The position numbers and the translations under genes are program-made. Below are positions 32,461 to 40,961 of a stretch of 52,837 nucleotides of DNA, piece after piece; position 1 is the stretch's first letter; the number at the start of each line of letters is the position of its first letter. The stretch is from assembly GCA_964591605.1 (NCBI GenBank), contig CAZQEN010000004.1, positions 1-52,837 on the forward strand. Direction: 5' to 3'. The notes below the pieces were generated by a model. That model worked only from the letters and a program-made list of their open reading frames with translations, was not told the origin of the DNA and ran no database searches. The DNA is from CAYLLT01 sp964591605 (lineage in GTDB: Bacteria; Planctomycetota; Phycisphaerae; UBA1845; PWPN01).

Positions 32461-32611
32461 ACCCACCCCGCGCTGCGCGGCGGGGTGGGTCACCCCCGCC
32501 ACAGGCGAGACCCCTGTGGCACACCCACCGGCGGGACGCCGGTTCCACACCTGCCCCACCGGCGGGACGCCGGTGCCACACTTGCCACACCGGCCACCGG
32601 CGGGAGCCGGT
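32461..32611. repeat. Palindrome array, ACCGGCGGGACGCCGGT family
   Basis: The gap 32185-32683 has no gene. It holds an ACCCACCCCG/CGGGGTGGGT hairpin (32461-32490), GCCACAGG/CCTGTGGC (32498-32520) and three units ACCGGCGGGACGCCGGT (32527-32543, 32558-32574) and ACCGGCGGGAGCCGGT (32596-32611) with spacers of 14 and 21 bp. A sixth palindromic type in this window; possible terminator activity is untested. Confidence 0.85.
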
Positions 32612-32683
32612 GCAACACCGCTCCATGGGCGGGATGCTTTTCACACAAGGGCGGAGATGGTGGGCTCCTGGGACGAGGCGGAA

Positions 32684-33130
32684 TCAGGATCTGCCTTCGA
32701 GGGCACGGAGAATCGCTTCGTTTTCGAGCGGCTGCGCGCCCGCGCGCTGGAGGGCGTCGATGGCCTGGTCGGGCTCGTCGCAGCGGAGCACCATGACTGC
32801 CCGCCGGCCCTTCTCGAGCGTGAAGGCGTAGAGGTAGTCGAGGTTGATCCGCGACGCCTCGAACTCGGTCAGGATATCGGCGAGACGGCCGGTACGGTCG
32901 GTGGTTTCGATGACGATTACTTCGCTCACGTTGGCGGCATAGCCGGAGTTTTCGAGGACGGTCTGGGCCCGCTGCCAGTCGCGGACGATGAGGCGGAGGA
33001 TCCCGAACTGCCTGGTGTCGGCGATCGAGAGGGTGAGGATGTTGATGCCTGCTTCGGCCAGGGCGCGACAGGGGCCGACCAGCCGGCCGGGCTTGTTCTC
33101 CATGAACAGAGAAATCTGGTGCACTTTCAT
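32684..33130 (-). CDS. Tandem ACT-domain protein
   Basis: 148 residues made of two ACT domains (about 1-70 and 72-145): MKVHQISLFMENKPGRLVGP with ILTLSIADTRQFGILRLI, and VSEVIVIETTDRTGRLADIL with INLDYLYAFTLEKGR. Such proteins bind amino acids and are often encoded next to phenylacetate-CoA ligase and indolepyruvate oxidoreductase genes. The start overlaps the fusion gene (ATGA), so it is the last gene of that operon. It is likely a sensor of an aromatic or branched amino acid; the ligand is inferred. Confidence 0.88.
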   Translation of the reverse strand: MKVHQISLFMENKPGRLVGPCRALAEAGINILTLSIADTRQFGILRLIVRDWQRAQTVLENSGYAANVSEVIVIETTDRTGRLADILTEFEASRINLDYLYAFTLEKGRRAVMVLRCDEPDQAIDALQRAGAQPLENEAILRALEGRS

Positions 33131-35019
33131 GTGATGTTCCTCCTGTCGATGACGCGCCGGGCCTTGCCCTCGCTGCGCTGGAGACTGCGCGGCTCCACGA
33201 GCGTGACTTCGACGCGCAGGTTGATGGTGCGTTCGATGGACTGGGCGAGGTGGGTTCGAAATGCTTCCATTGAGCCGATGGTGTCGCTGAGAACGGCCGA
33301 GGTGACCTCCACCTGCACCTCGATGCGGTCGAGGCCCTTTTCGCGGGTCAGGATGATCTGGTAGTGGGGCAGTGTGCCTTCCACCGCCAGCAGGGCGGTC
33401 TCGATCTGCGACGGGAAGACGTTGACGCCGCGGATGATGAACATGTCGTCAGTGCGTCGGGCGATGCGCTGGATGCGTCGGATGGACCGGCCGCACGGGC
33501 AGGGCTCGGTGATGATGCGCGTCACGTCATGCGTGCGATAGCGCAGCATGGGCATGGCGTGCTTGCTGAGCGTGGTGATGACGAGCTCGCCCTCCCGCCC
33601 GTCGGGCACGGGCTCATCCCCGGCGGGATCGATCACCTCTATTAGAAAGTGGTCTTCGAAGATGTGCAGGCCGGCCTGGCAGGGGCACTCGATGCCGACG
33701 CCGGGGCCGATGATCTCGGAGAGGCCGTAGATGTCGTAGGCCCGGATGCCGCTGTCGGCTTCGATGTGCTCGCGCATGGCCTGCGTCCAGGGCTCGGCGC
33801 CGAAGATGCCCGCCCGCAGCGGCAGGTCGTGCATGTCGATGCCGAGTTCGGCGGCCCGGTCGAGCAGGTGCAGGAAGTAGCTCGGGGTGCAACAGATGGC
33901 GGTGACGCCGAAATCCTTGAGCAGCATGAGCTGTCGGTCGGTGTTGCCGCCGGAGGCGGGCACGACGGTGGCGCCCAGTGCCTCAGCGCCGTAATGGGCG
34001 CCCAGGCCGCCGGTGAAGAGGCCGTAGCCGTAGGCGTTCTGCAGAATGTCGCCCGCGTGCAGGCCGCAGGCCGCGAAGCTGCGCATCATCACGCTCGACC
34101 AGACGTCGAGATCGTGCTGGGTGTAGGCGACGACGATCGGCTTGCCGGTGGTGCCGCTGGAGGCGTGCAGGCGGACGATCTCGCTCATCGGGCGGGCGAA
34201 GAGGCCGAAGGGGTAGGTGCTGCGCAGGTCGGCCTTGTCGGTGAAGGGCAGGCGGCGGATGTCGTCAAGCGAACGGAGATCGGCCGGGTCGATCCCGCGG
34301 TCCTGCATACGCTGCCGGTACAGGCCCACTGAGCGGTATGCCCGCTGTGTGACATCCCGCAGACGTTGAAGCTGGAGCCCGCGGAGGTGTTCGAGCGGCA
34401 TGAAGTCGGGTGCACTGACGGGATGCGGCGGGCCCGGAGGCGAAGTGGCAGATCTTCGCGATTTGAGGAGTGTTGGCGAGGTGGCGGGCTTGAGGGCGAT
34501 ATCCGCGTCGTGCGACACGCCTGCCGATGGGGGCGCCTGGCTGGCGTGCTCTTTGAGCATCCGCTCGCGCACCTGCCGGAATACGGCCAGGTTGCTCTCA
34601 TGGGAGCGCTCGGGCAGGTTCGATTCGAGGGCGGCGAGCCAGCATTCCGTGGGGATGGGGAGCTCCAGACTGAGGGCCGAGAGCAGAGCCACGTTCAGGC
34701 TCCGGGCCGACACGCCGACCGACTCGATATCCCGGGGTGCCAGGAGTCGGCCGCCGCTCCGCAGATGATGCCGGTTGCAGGCGATCTGGTCTTCGCTGAG
34801 CACGACGAGGTAGTCCGCTTCGCCGGCCGGGACCATTGGGCTGAGCACGGCGGATCCGAAGCGCACGTCGCTGTAGACCGACCCTCCGCGCTGACTCATG
34901 CCGTGGATTTCACTCTTACGGGCGTCGAGGCCCGCCCGCAGCGCGGCCTCGGCGAGGATGTCTGACGCCTTGATCACGCCCTGTCCGCCGAGTCCTGCGA
35001 TGATGACGTTGGTGATCAT
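33127..35019 (-). CDS. Fusion: indolepyruvate:ferredoxin oxidoreductase beta + phenylacetate-CoA ligase
   Basis: 630 residues in one frame. Residues 1 to about 157 are IorB (IIAGLGGQGVIKASDILAEA, KSEIHGMSQRGGSVYSDVRF), the gamma-type domain of 2-oxoacid oxidoreductases. After a Ser/Pro-rich linker (about 160-205) comes a full PaaK-type ligase: LHASSGTTGKPIVVAYT (ATP site), IYGLSEIIGPGVGIEC, ELVITTLSKHAMPMLRYRTHD and RTDDMFIIRGVNVFPSQIE. In most genomes these are separate neighbouring genes. The fused enzyme could make arylacetyl-CoA both from an arylpyruvate and, with ATP, from the free acid. Gap of seven bases to iorA. Confidence 0.93.
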   Translation of the reverse strand: MITNVIIAGLGGQGVIKASDILAEAALRAGLDARKSEIHGMSQRGGSVYSDVRFGSAVLSPMVPAGEADYLVVLSEDQIACNRHHLRSGGRLLAPRDIESVGVSARSLNVALLSALSLELPIPTECWLAALESNLPERSHESNLAVFRQVRERMLKEHASQAPPSAGVSHDADIALKPATSPTLLKSRRSATSPPGPPHPVSAPDFMPLEHLRGLQLQRLRDVTQRAYRSVGLYRQRMQDRGIDPADLRSLDDIRRLPFTDKADLRSTYPFGLFARPMSEIVRLHASSGTTGKPIVVAYTQHDLDVWSSVMMRSFAACGLHAGDILQNAYGYGLFTGGLGAHYGAEALGATVVPASGGNTDRQLMLLKDFGVTAICCTPSYFLHLLDRAAELGIDMHDLPLRAGIFGAEPWTQAMREHIEADSGIRAYDIYGLSEIIGPGVGIECPCQAGLHIFEDHFLIEVIDPAGDEPVPDGREGELVITTLSKHAMPMLRYRTHDVTRIITEPCPCGRSIRRIQRIARRTDDMFIIRGVNVFPSQIETALLAVEGTLPHYQIILTREKGLDRIEVQVEVTSAVLSDTIGSMEAFRTHLAQSIERTINLRVEVTLVEPRSLQRSEGKARRVIDRRNIT

Positions 35020-35026
35020 GGTTTGG

Positions 35027-36724
35027 TCAGTTGTCCGTGGTCAGAGGTCGGTCGTTTTGACGTGACGGGTCCGCGTGGGAGGTGTTGCGGGCATGGTTGG
35101 CCGCCTCGTACTGTCGAATTCGGCTGGCGGCCAGCACGCACGGGCGCCGGCAGATGATGACGGCGGACTGCTGCGAATCCAGCAGCTCTCGAAGGAGGGT
35201 GCGGAGCCGATCGCGATGCTTGTCGGGGTCCACCACGTGTACCTGTGGGACGCCGACGGCCCGGGCGACCGCCTCGAAGGACAGCCGGGCGGTGGCGTGA
35301 TGGTCGAGCGTGCGGCCGGTGCCGGGATGCTCCTGGAGGCCCGTCATTGCGGTGGTGCCGTTGTCGAGGATGAGCAGCACGTGGCCGGTGGCGGGGGGGT
35401 TGTAGACCATCTCGACCAGGCCGGTCAGGCCGCTGTGAACGAATGTGCTGTCGCCGATGATGCTGACGACGCGCCGGGCCTGCTCGGGCGGAAGCGTGTG
35501 TCGCAGGCCCAGGCCCACGCCGATGCTGGCGCCCATGCAACTCTGCGTGTCCATGGCCTCGAAGGGCGGGAGGGCGGCGAGTGTGTAGCAGCCGATGTCG
35601 CCGGCGACGATGCAATCGAGTTCGCGGAGCACCTCGAAGACGCTGCGGTGCGGGCAGCCCGGGCAGAGCTGCGGCGGTTTGCCGGGCGACGGGCCGGTTT
35701 CGGGCGTGGTGTCGCCGGCCAGGATGTGACGCACGCGGGAGACGTTGAGCTCGCCGAAGCGGAACATGTCGGGTTTGCCCTCGACGGGGATGCCGGCCGT
35801 GCGGAGCTGCTCGACCAGATAGGGGTCGCCTTCTTCGATGACGATGCAGCGTGCGACGCCGGTCGCGAACCGGCGGATGGTCTCGAAGGGCAGCGGGTTT
35901 GTGAGGCCGAGCTTGAGCAGCGAGGCCTCGGGCGCGGCTTCGCGGGCGTGAAGGCTGGCGACGCCGCTGGTGATGATGCCCAGGTCGGGTCGGCCGGGGA
36001 AGATCTGCTTCATGGCGGCGAGAGCGTCGGGGATGGCGGCGGCCGCGGCCTGGGCGAGTGGAGCGGCTTCGATCCATCCGGCGATCTCGGCGAGTTTGAC
36101 GCGCAGTCGATGGTGAGCCGGGCGGGCGTGGGCGGGAATCATGACGCGGCCCGAGATGTCGCGGGTGAATGCGGCGGGCGGCGGGGGGGCGAGAGTTCCC
36201 GTGGGTCGGACGGGGGATTTGGAGTGGCACACGCGTGTGGTCATGCGCAGCATCACCGGAATCGACCAGCGCTGCGAAATCTCGAATGCCCGAAGCGTGT
36301 AGTCGTAGGCCTCCTGTGCGTCGGCCGGTTCGAGCATGGGCACGCCGGCCGCGAGGGCGATCCGCCGGTTGTCCTGCTCGTTCTGACTGGAGGCCATGCC
36401 GGGGTCGTCGGCGCTGACCAGGACGAGGGAGCCCTCGACGCCGGTGTAGGCGAGGGTGAAGAGGGGGTCGGCGGCCACGTTGACGCCGACGTGCTTCATC
36501 GTGATCAGGGCGCGGCCGCGGGCGTAGGCCACGCCCATGCCGACCTCGAGTGCGACTTTTTCATTGGGGCACCACTGGGCCCGGCCGCCGTGCGCGGAGA
36601 ACTGCTCGAGGATTTCCGTCGAGGGTGTGCCGGGGTAGCCGGTGCCGAGGGTGACGCCCGCCGCGCGGGCGGCCAGGGCGATCGCTTCATTCCCGCTGAG
36701 AAACTGAACGGTGCATGGGCTCAT
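35027..36724 (-). CDS. iorA: Indolepyruvate:ferredoxin oxidoreductase alpha, without C-terminal ferredoxin domain
   Basis: TPP-dependent subunit that decarboxylates aryl- or branched 2-oxo acids to acyl-CoA with ferredoxin. 565 residues from MSPCTVQFLSGNEAIALAAR: pyrimidine domain (TGYPGTPSTEILEQ, GRALITMKHVGVNVAADPLF), LCPGCPHRSVFEVLREL, and TPP motif VAGDIGCYTLAALPPFE. The usual end with two 4Fe-4S clusters is absent: after CRRPCVLAASRIRQYEA the chain ends in a polar tail DRPLTTDN encoded by a short-period repeat. Either clusters are supplied elsewhere or the gene lost its end. It starts inside the thioesterase gene (38-base overlap). Confidence 0.9.
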   Translation of the reverse strand: MSPCTVQFLSGNEAIALAARAAGVTLGTGYPGTPSTEILEQFSAHGGRAQWCPNEKVALEVGMGVAYARGRALITMKHVGVNVAADPLFTLAYTGVEGSLVLVSADDPGMASSQNEQDNRRIALAAGVPMLEPADAQEAYDYTLRAFEISQRWSIPVMLRMTTRVCHSKSPVRPTGTLAPPPPAAFTRDISGRVMIPAHARPAHHRLRVKLAEIAGWIEAAPLAQAAAAAIPDALAAMKQIFPGRPDLGIITSGVASLHAREAAPEASLLKLGLTNPLPFETIRRFATGVARCIVIEEGDPYLVEQLRTAGIPVEGKPDMFRFGELNVSRVRHILAGDTTPETGPSPGKPPQLCPGCPHRSVFEVLRELDCIVAGDIGCYTLAALPPFEAMDTQSCMGASIGVGLGLRHTLPPEQARRVVSIIGDSTFVHSGLTGLVEMVYNPPATGHVLLILDNGTTAMTGLQEHPGTGRTLDHHATARLSFEAVARAVGVPQVHVVDPDKHRDRLRTLLRELLDSQQSAVIICRRPCVLAASRIRQYEAANHARNTSHADPSRQNDRPLTTDN

Positions 36725-37151
36725 CGGTTGCAGAACTCGAAGGTAGTAAGTCAAGGAGCCATTGGGGCGGCCGGATGGGCCGGCCGTTGGCGTCAGTGAT
36801 GGCGTGCTCGGTGTAGCCGCGGGCGACACCCGCGCCGTTTGCATCCTGCACGATCTCGACGTCGCACCGCAGGCGGGCCCGGCCGCTCATCGCGGCCGTC
36901 GTGGTCATCCGCAGGAGATCGTCATAGCGGGCGCGGCCCAGGTACTGTACGTGCGCCTCCACGAGGGGCAGGAGCACACCGTCGGACTCGAACTGCGTGT
37001 AGGGGCGGCCCAGGGATCGCAGGAACTCGGTCCGGCCGCACTCGAACCATTCGAGGGCGCGCGAGTTGTAGAAGGTGCCCATCTGGTCGGTTTCACTGTA
37101 GCGCACGCGGAACCGCACGACGCAAAGACCTGCCCTGGATGGTTCGTTCAT
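36687..37151 (-). CDS. Acyl-CoA thioesterase, YbgC/4-hydroxybenzoyl-CoA type
   Basis: 154-residue hotdog protein. RYSETDQMGTFYNSRALEWF contains the catalytic Asp of the family, followed by ECGRTEFLRSLG and GRARYDDLLRMTT. It would release arylacetate from arylacetyl-CoA, the opposite direction to the ligase, which fits the operon in either direction of flow. The ATG at 37151 is used; an upstream start adds MCVSR. First gene of the operon and overlapping iorA by 38 bases. Confidence 0.88.
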   Translation of the reverse strand: MNEPSRAGLCVVRFRVRYSETDQMGTFYNSRALEWFECGRTEFLRSLGRPYTQFESDGVLLPLVEAHVQYLGRARYDDLLRMTTTAAMSGRARLRCDVEIVQDANGAGVARGYTEHAITDANGRPIRPPQWLLDLLPSSSATDEPMHRSVSQRE

Positions 37152-37410
37152 CCGCGACACGCACATGAGTTTACCGGAAGCGGCGGTCTCTTCCCAGCCC
37201 GAGACGGCGGGAAAGGGCGCGGAGCGGCGACCAGCGGGTCACGGTCCCGCTGGGAAGGGACTGCGACCCCGGAGGGTCGGTAAAAACCGGTGTTGGGGCT
37301 CGGACATGGCCGGGTTGTGTTCAGCACGCCTTCGAATCAGACGAAAACGACGGGGCCGTGCGTCATAATGGTAAGCGGACATCGAAGCCGGCTCTTGTGG
37401 ATGGACGCCA

Positions 37411-37950
37411 GTGGACGATCGAGAGCAGACTCAACGGCTGCAACAGGGTGACCCGGAGGCACTGCGCGCGATCTATGTGCGGTACAAGGACCACCTGCTG
37501 ACGGTGGCAACCTGCCTGCTGCTGCATCGCGAGCCGGCCGAGGATGCGTTGCACGAGGTGTTCGTGACCCTGGCCGGTGAGGCTCGTCGCCTCCGTGTTC
37601 GCGGGAGTCTGAAGTCGTATCTCGCGGCGTGTGTGGCGAACCGGGCCCGGGATGAACTCCGCCGGCGGGCACGCAGGCCGGCCGGCGCGGACGGGCTCGA
37701 GCAGACGGCCAGCCCGGCTGCGGATCCGCTCAAGACGGCGATCGATGCCGAGGAGACTGCGCGTCTGGGGACAGCTTTGGCCGAGCTGCCGTTCGAGCAG
37801 CGCGAGGTCGTGGTGCTGCACCTCCAGGCGGAGATGACCTTCGTCGAGGTGGCGCAGCATCAGGGAGTCTCGATCAACACGGTACAAAGCCGTTACCGGT
37901 ACGGAATGGACAAACTGCGGTCGCTTTTGCAGGCAGGAGTACGCACATGA
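37411..37950 (+). CDS. ECF RNA polymerase sigma factor
   Basis: 179 residues. Region 2 is LRAIYVRYKDHLLTVATCLL with AEDALHEVFVTLA; region 4 is LPFEQREVVVLHLQAEMTFVEVA with GVSINTVQSRYRYGMDKLR. Linker of about 45 residues rich in Ala/Arg. GTG start. Overlaps the next gene by ATGA, which suggests that the following membrane protein is its regulator. Target promoters are unknown. Confidence 0.92.
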   Translation: MDDREQTQRLQQGDPEALRAIYVRYKDHLLTVATCLLLHREPAEDALHEVFVTLAGEARRLRVRGSLKSYLAACVANRARDELRRRARRPAGADGLEQTASPAADPLKTAIDAEETARLGTALAELPFEQREVVVLHLQAEMTFVEVAQHQGVSINTVQSRYRYGMDKLRSLLQAGVRT

Positions 37951-39182
37951 AGCCCGCAGACAACATAGAGCGTGTCATCAGAGAATTGAGAGTACAAACA
38001 AGCGCCGAGCTCGATCAGCGCATCCTCTCGGACGCCTTGCGCGCCCTGGAGCATGGCGACGCGGGCGCGGCGGACTCGACCGCAAGGGGCGGACTTCGTC
38101 CTCTTTGCCGGTCATCCTGGAGACGCATCATGCAGAGCAACTGGATCAAGCCCCTCGCCGCTGCGGCGGCCATCGGGATCGTGGCGATATTGTTTGCTAC
38201 CCTGCACCGGTCGGCACAGCCCGCGTACGCCCTTGAGCAGACGATGCAGGCCAACCGCGGCCTGCGCTTTGTCCACATCCGTTTCGGGCCCGCGGGTGAG
38301 GTGGTGAGCGAGACGTGGGCGCAGATCGACGAGCAGGGACAGGTCGTTCGGCTCAAGATGGCCCTCAACCGGACGGAGGACGGCCCCAAGGTCGTGCTCT
38401 GGGAAGGTGACAAGGCGGAAGTGTGGTTCAAGGACAAGCGGATCGTCGGGGTGCACCGTGATTCGGAGACGATCACCACTTTCGCGAACATGCTGAGGGA
38501 GTTCGAACCCGTCAGAGTGATCGAAGAGCTGTATCGTGCGCAGGCTGAGGGGCGCGTCGCAGTCGAGACTTCGCTGCCGGTCAGACGGGGCGATCCGATC
38601 ACGTTGACGGCGACGACCGCTCAAAAACCCGGCCAGCAGACGGTCTATCTGATTGACGCGCAGACCAAGCTGCTGCAGCGTCGAGAGGTGTACGAGTGGG
38701 ACGGGAGGCAGCATCAGCAGACATCACGCTGGGATTATCTCGATTACAACCAGGAGCCGGCGGAGGAAGTTTTCACGCTCGGAGCGCCGGCCGACACCGT
38801 CCGAATCGACCATACCACGCAGTTGATCGGTCTGCCGAAGGGGACGCTGTCTGACGCACAGATCACGGTCCAACTGGCTCGGGAGTTTTTTGAGGCGTTG
38901 ATCGCCGGAGATCACGCCCGGGCCGGCCAGCTTCTGAGCGGATTGCCGGCCGAGCGGGTGCCCGAGATCCTCCAGAAGCTGGGCTGGGATATGAAGTTTC
39001 TGCGGATCGTTTCGATTGGCGAGCCCGTGCCGCAGCCGGTCGCCGGCGTGGGCGGGACGGAGGTCACCTGCCAGGTGGAGGTGGAGGTGAACGGGGTTCC
39101 CACGATCCGGACGTTTACGCCCGCCATTCGCGCGGTGTCATCGAGTCAGCCGGAGCGGTGGGCCATCCACGGCGGGACGTGA
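37947..39182 (+). CDS. Membrane protein coupled to ECF sigma factor (anti-sigma-like)
   Basis: 411 residues. A cytoplasmic 60-residue part with VIRELRVQTSAELDQRIL is followed by one membrane helix (about 70-92, PLAAAAAIGIVAILFATL) and a large extracytoplasmic region with LolA/LppX-like strands (LKMALNRTEDGPKVVLWEGD, LLQRREVYEWDG). The layout fits planctomycete partners of ECF factors that sense envelope state. No zinc anti-sigma motif seen. Overlap with the sigma gene supports the pairing. Confidence 0.75.
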   Translation: MKPADNIERVIRELRVQTSAELDQRILSDALRALEHGDAGAADSTARGGLRPLCRSSWRRIMQSNWIKPLAAAAAIGIVAILFATLHRSAQPAYALEQTMQANRGLRFVHIRFGPAGEVVSETWAQIDEQGQVVRLKMALNRTEDGPKVVLWEGDKAEVWFKDKRIVGVHRDSETITTFANMLREFEPVRVIEELYRAQAEGRVAVETSLPVRRGDPITLTATTAQKPGQQTVYLIDAQTKLLQRREVYEWDGRQHQQTSRWDYLDYNQEPAEEVFTLGAPADTVRIDHTTQLIGLPKGTLSDAQITVQLAREFFEALIAGDHARAGQLLSGLPAERVPEILQKLGWDMKFLRIVSIGEPVPQPVAGVGGTEVTCQVEVEVNGVPTIRTFTPAIRAVSSSQPERWAIHGGT

Positions 39183-39383
39183 ACGCCGTGCGCCTGTCCA
39201 GGCATGCAGAAAGCTGATGCAGGAGAGCAGGCCGCGGAATCAGGCGGCCTGCTCGCTGTTCCGGGGGCTCTGTGCGAGCCTTGCTGACACAGCGCGTGCG
39301 GCGGCGTAAACGGCCGCGTCGCATCGGCTACCATCTTTCGCGAGCCCTGCATGTGGACTTGGCTCTCTGGAGATGATTCAGCC

Positions 39384-39515
39384 ATGTGTGATGAGACCAC
39401 CACGCGACGAGCGGTATTGAAGGCGATCGGTCTGGGCGCGACGGGACTGGGGCTGCAGACTGCCGCCGCGGCCAAGGTCTTCATGGTCTGGGACTTCTTC
39501 TCCCGCAATCACTGA
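39384..39515 (+). pseudogene. Truncated Tat signal-peptide gene
   Basis: 43-residue frame: MCDETTTRRAVLKAIGLGAT, then GLGLQTAAAAKVF and a short tail. The TRRAVLKAIGLGATGLGLQ part matches the Tat leader of the oxidoreductase at 48333 (TRRSLLQAMALGAAGLGLQ) at most positions, but the mature enzyme is missing. The end is a GTCTTCATGGTCTG segment also found at 24914. It looks like the remnant of a second such oxidoreductase whose body was lost. AGATG.. upstream gives a plausible start site. Confidence 0.65.
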
Positions 39516-39791
39516 GAGTGCATCCCAAAGCTCCGCAGCGCCCAACTCTGTGGCTGGTCGATGCGACGACCGTCCCGCTGGAGTCTTCGGCGGTTTCTCA
39601 CGCCGCAGGGATCTGGACAAGAACTGGTGTGCCGCCAGAGGATTCGCGGGTCGACTGCCAGGTGCTCTTCCTCAGCCTCCTCGCGCTCGCCCTCAAAGAA
39701 ACCAGGACCCCCGGCGTGTGGTATCATGACAGGGTGCGACATGGCGAGACCTCAATCTCTGAAGTTGTTGGCAACCGCAGAGAGGATCTCT

Positions 39792-40703
39792 ATGGGCGGC
39801 CACTATTTCAAACCAATCCGGAACCGCGGATCGAGTAACAGGGCTCGACTTCAGTCAGACGTGAAGGAGTTGCTGACGCTTCTGTCTATCTGCGTCATCG
39901 AACCGTTTGTCCGCCTGACGGACAACAACGCCCTCGCCATTCCTCTGGACCTCACGACAGCTACCGATCCCGAAGACCCCATAGCGAATCCCGCTCATCC
40001 CGTTTGCGCAGCGTACGCCAGCAGCGACTACTGCCGGGAGTCCTGGCAATACCATCTGGCAGAGCTAGCCCGTCGGCCGCAGTCCCATTGGCACAGGTGT
40101 GATTACGATAGACTCTGCGCGATCGTACCCGTTGTCTACCGGAACAGATGCCTGGCGGCCGTCAAACTGGCCTGTCCGGCCTCGATGCCGGAGGGGGATT
40201 TCGAATCTCACGTGGAGCTTCTGGACAGCCTGGTCGAGGGCTTCGTGATGGCCCACAGGGATCTCCTCAGCCGAATGGCGCACGAGCGGGCCATCTCCGG
40301 GGCCGCTCGACCCTCTTCGCGCGACGATGACGGCACGCGTAACCAGCATCCCACTCATCCACAGGTTCTCCGGGCCATCGATTACATCAACAAGCACCTT
40401 TCGGATCCCAAGCTGACCGTTGGTGCCATCGCACGCGAGCTGGACATCGATTCTTCCTACCTCGGCAATCTCTTCGCTGATCAGATGGGTCAGCGAATGA
40501 GTTGGTTTATAGCCTCTCAGCGCGTCGAACTGGCCAAAGACTTGCTTGCCACCACCCATCGACAGGTCAAAGCGATTGCCCTCCAAACCGGCCATGCCAA
40601 CCCGAACTGGTTCTGCCATATCTTCCGTGTTCATACCGGTCTGACGCCCAACGGTTATCGACGGCAGTCCCGCCAGCAACCACGGATCTCCTCGGATTCC
40701 TGA
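39792..40703 (+). CDS. AraC-family regulator with PocR-like sensor domain
   Basis: 303 residues. An N-terminal sensory domain (about 25-180) has regularly spaced Cys (PVCAAYASSDYC, HRCDYDRLCAIVPVVYRNRC) like PocR ligand domains. Next comes an AraC DNA-binding pair of helix-turn-helices (about 195-295): LTVGAIARELDIDSSYLGNL and VKAIALQTGHANPNWFCHIF, ending HTGLTPNGYRR. AGAGG lies six bases before ATG 39792; earlier in-frame starts (39741) cannot be excluded. Its 3' end and 190 bp beyond are repeated, decayed, at 41915-42245. It probably controls the PEP-CTERM gene downstream. Confidence 0.85.
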   Translation: MGGHYFKPIRNRGSSNRARLQSDVKELLTLLSICVIEPFVRLTDNNALAIPLDLTTATDPEDPIANPAHPVCAAYASSDYCRESWQYHLAELARRPQSHWHRCDYDRLCAIVPVVYRNRCLAAVKLACPASMPEGDFESHVELLDSLVEGFVMAHRDLLSRMAHERAISGAARPSSRDDDGTRNQHPTHPQVLRAIDYINKHLSDPKLTVGAIARELDIDSSYLGNLFADQMGQRMSWFIASQRVELAKDLLATTHRQVKAIALQTGHANPNWFCHIFRVHTGLTPNGYRRQSRQQPRISSDS

Positions 40704-40885
40704 GAGAACGTCGGGCTGAACGGGCCACTCTTCCATAGCCACTTTTGTTCCGGGCCGCTCCATCGGCACGGCGGTCGCACAAACAGCGCAGGATTTCCGG
40801 AATCCGTATTGTGGTTCCTGAACCGATTTGTTTTCCGTGTGAAGTGGAGAGTGGAGAGATTAGGGTGAAGGGTGAAGTATGAAGT
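40549..40885. repeat. Segmental duplication, copy 1
   Basis: From CACCACCCATCGACAGGTC to GTGAAGTATGAAG this stretch matches 41913-42240. It covers the last 50 codons of the AraC gene plus about 180 bp after it. The non-coding part contains TTCCGGAA and GGTTCCTGAACC, both palindromic and both preserved in copy 2, and a final run GTGAAGTGGAGAGTGGAGAG of short-period type. Confidence 0.85.
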
Positions 40886-40961
40886 GCTGGTCAGGGATCG
40901 GAGGAGATGGTCTGTTCGAAGTCGGATGGGCCGAATCCGGTTCCGTCTTTAGGAGGGGCGC

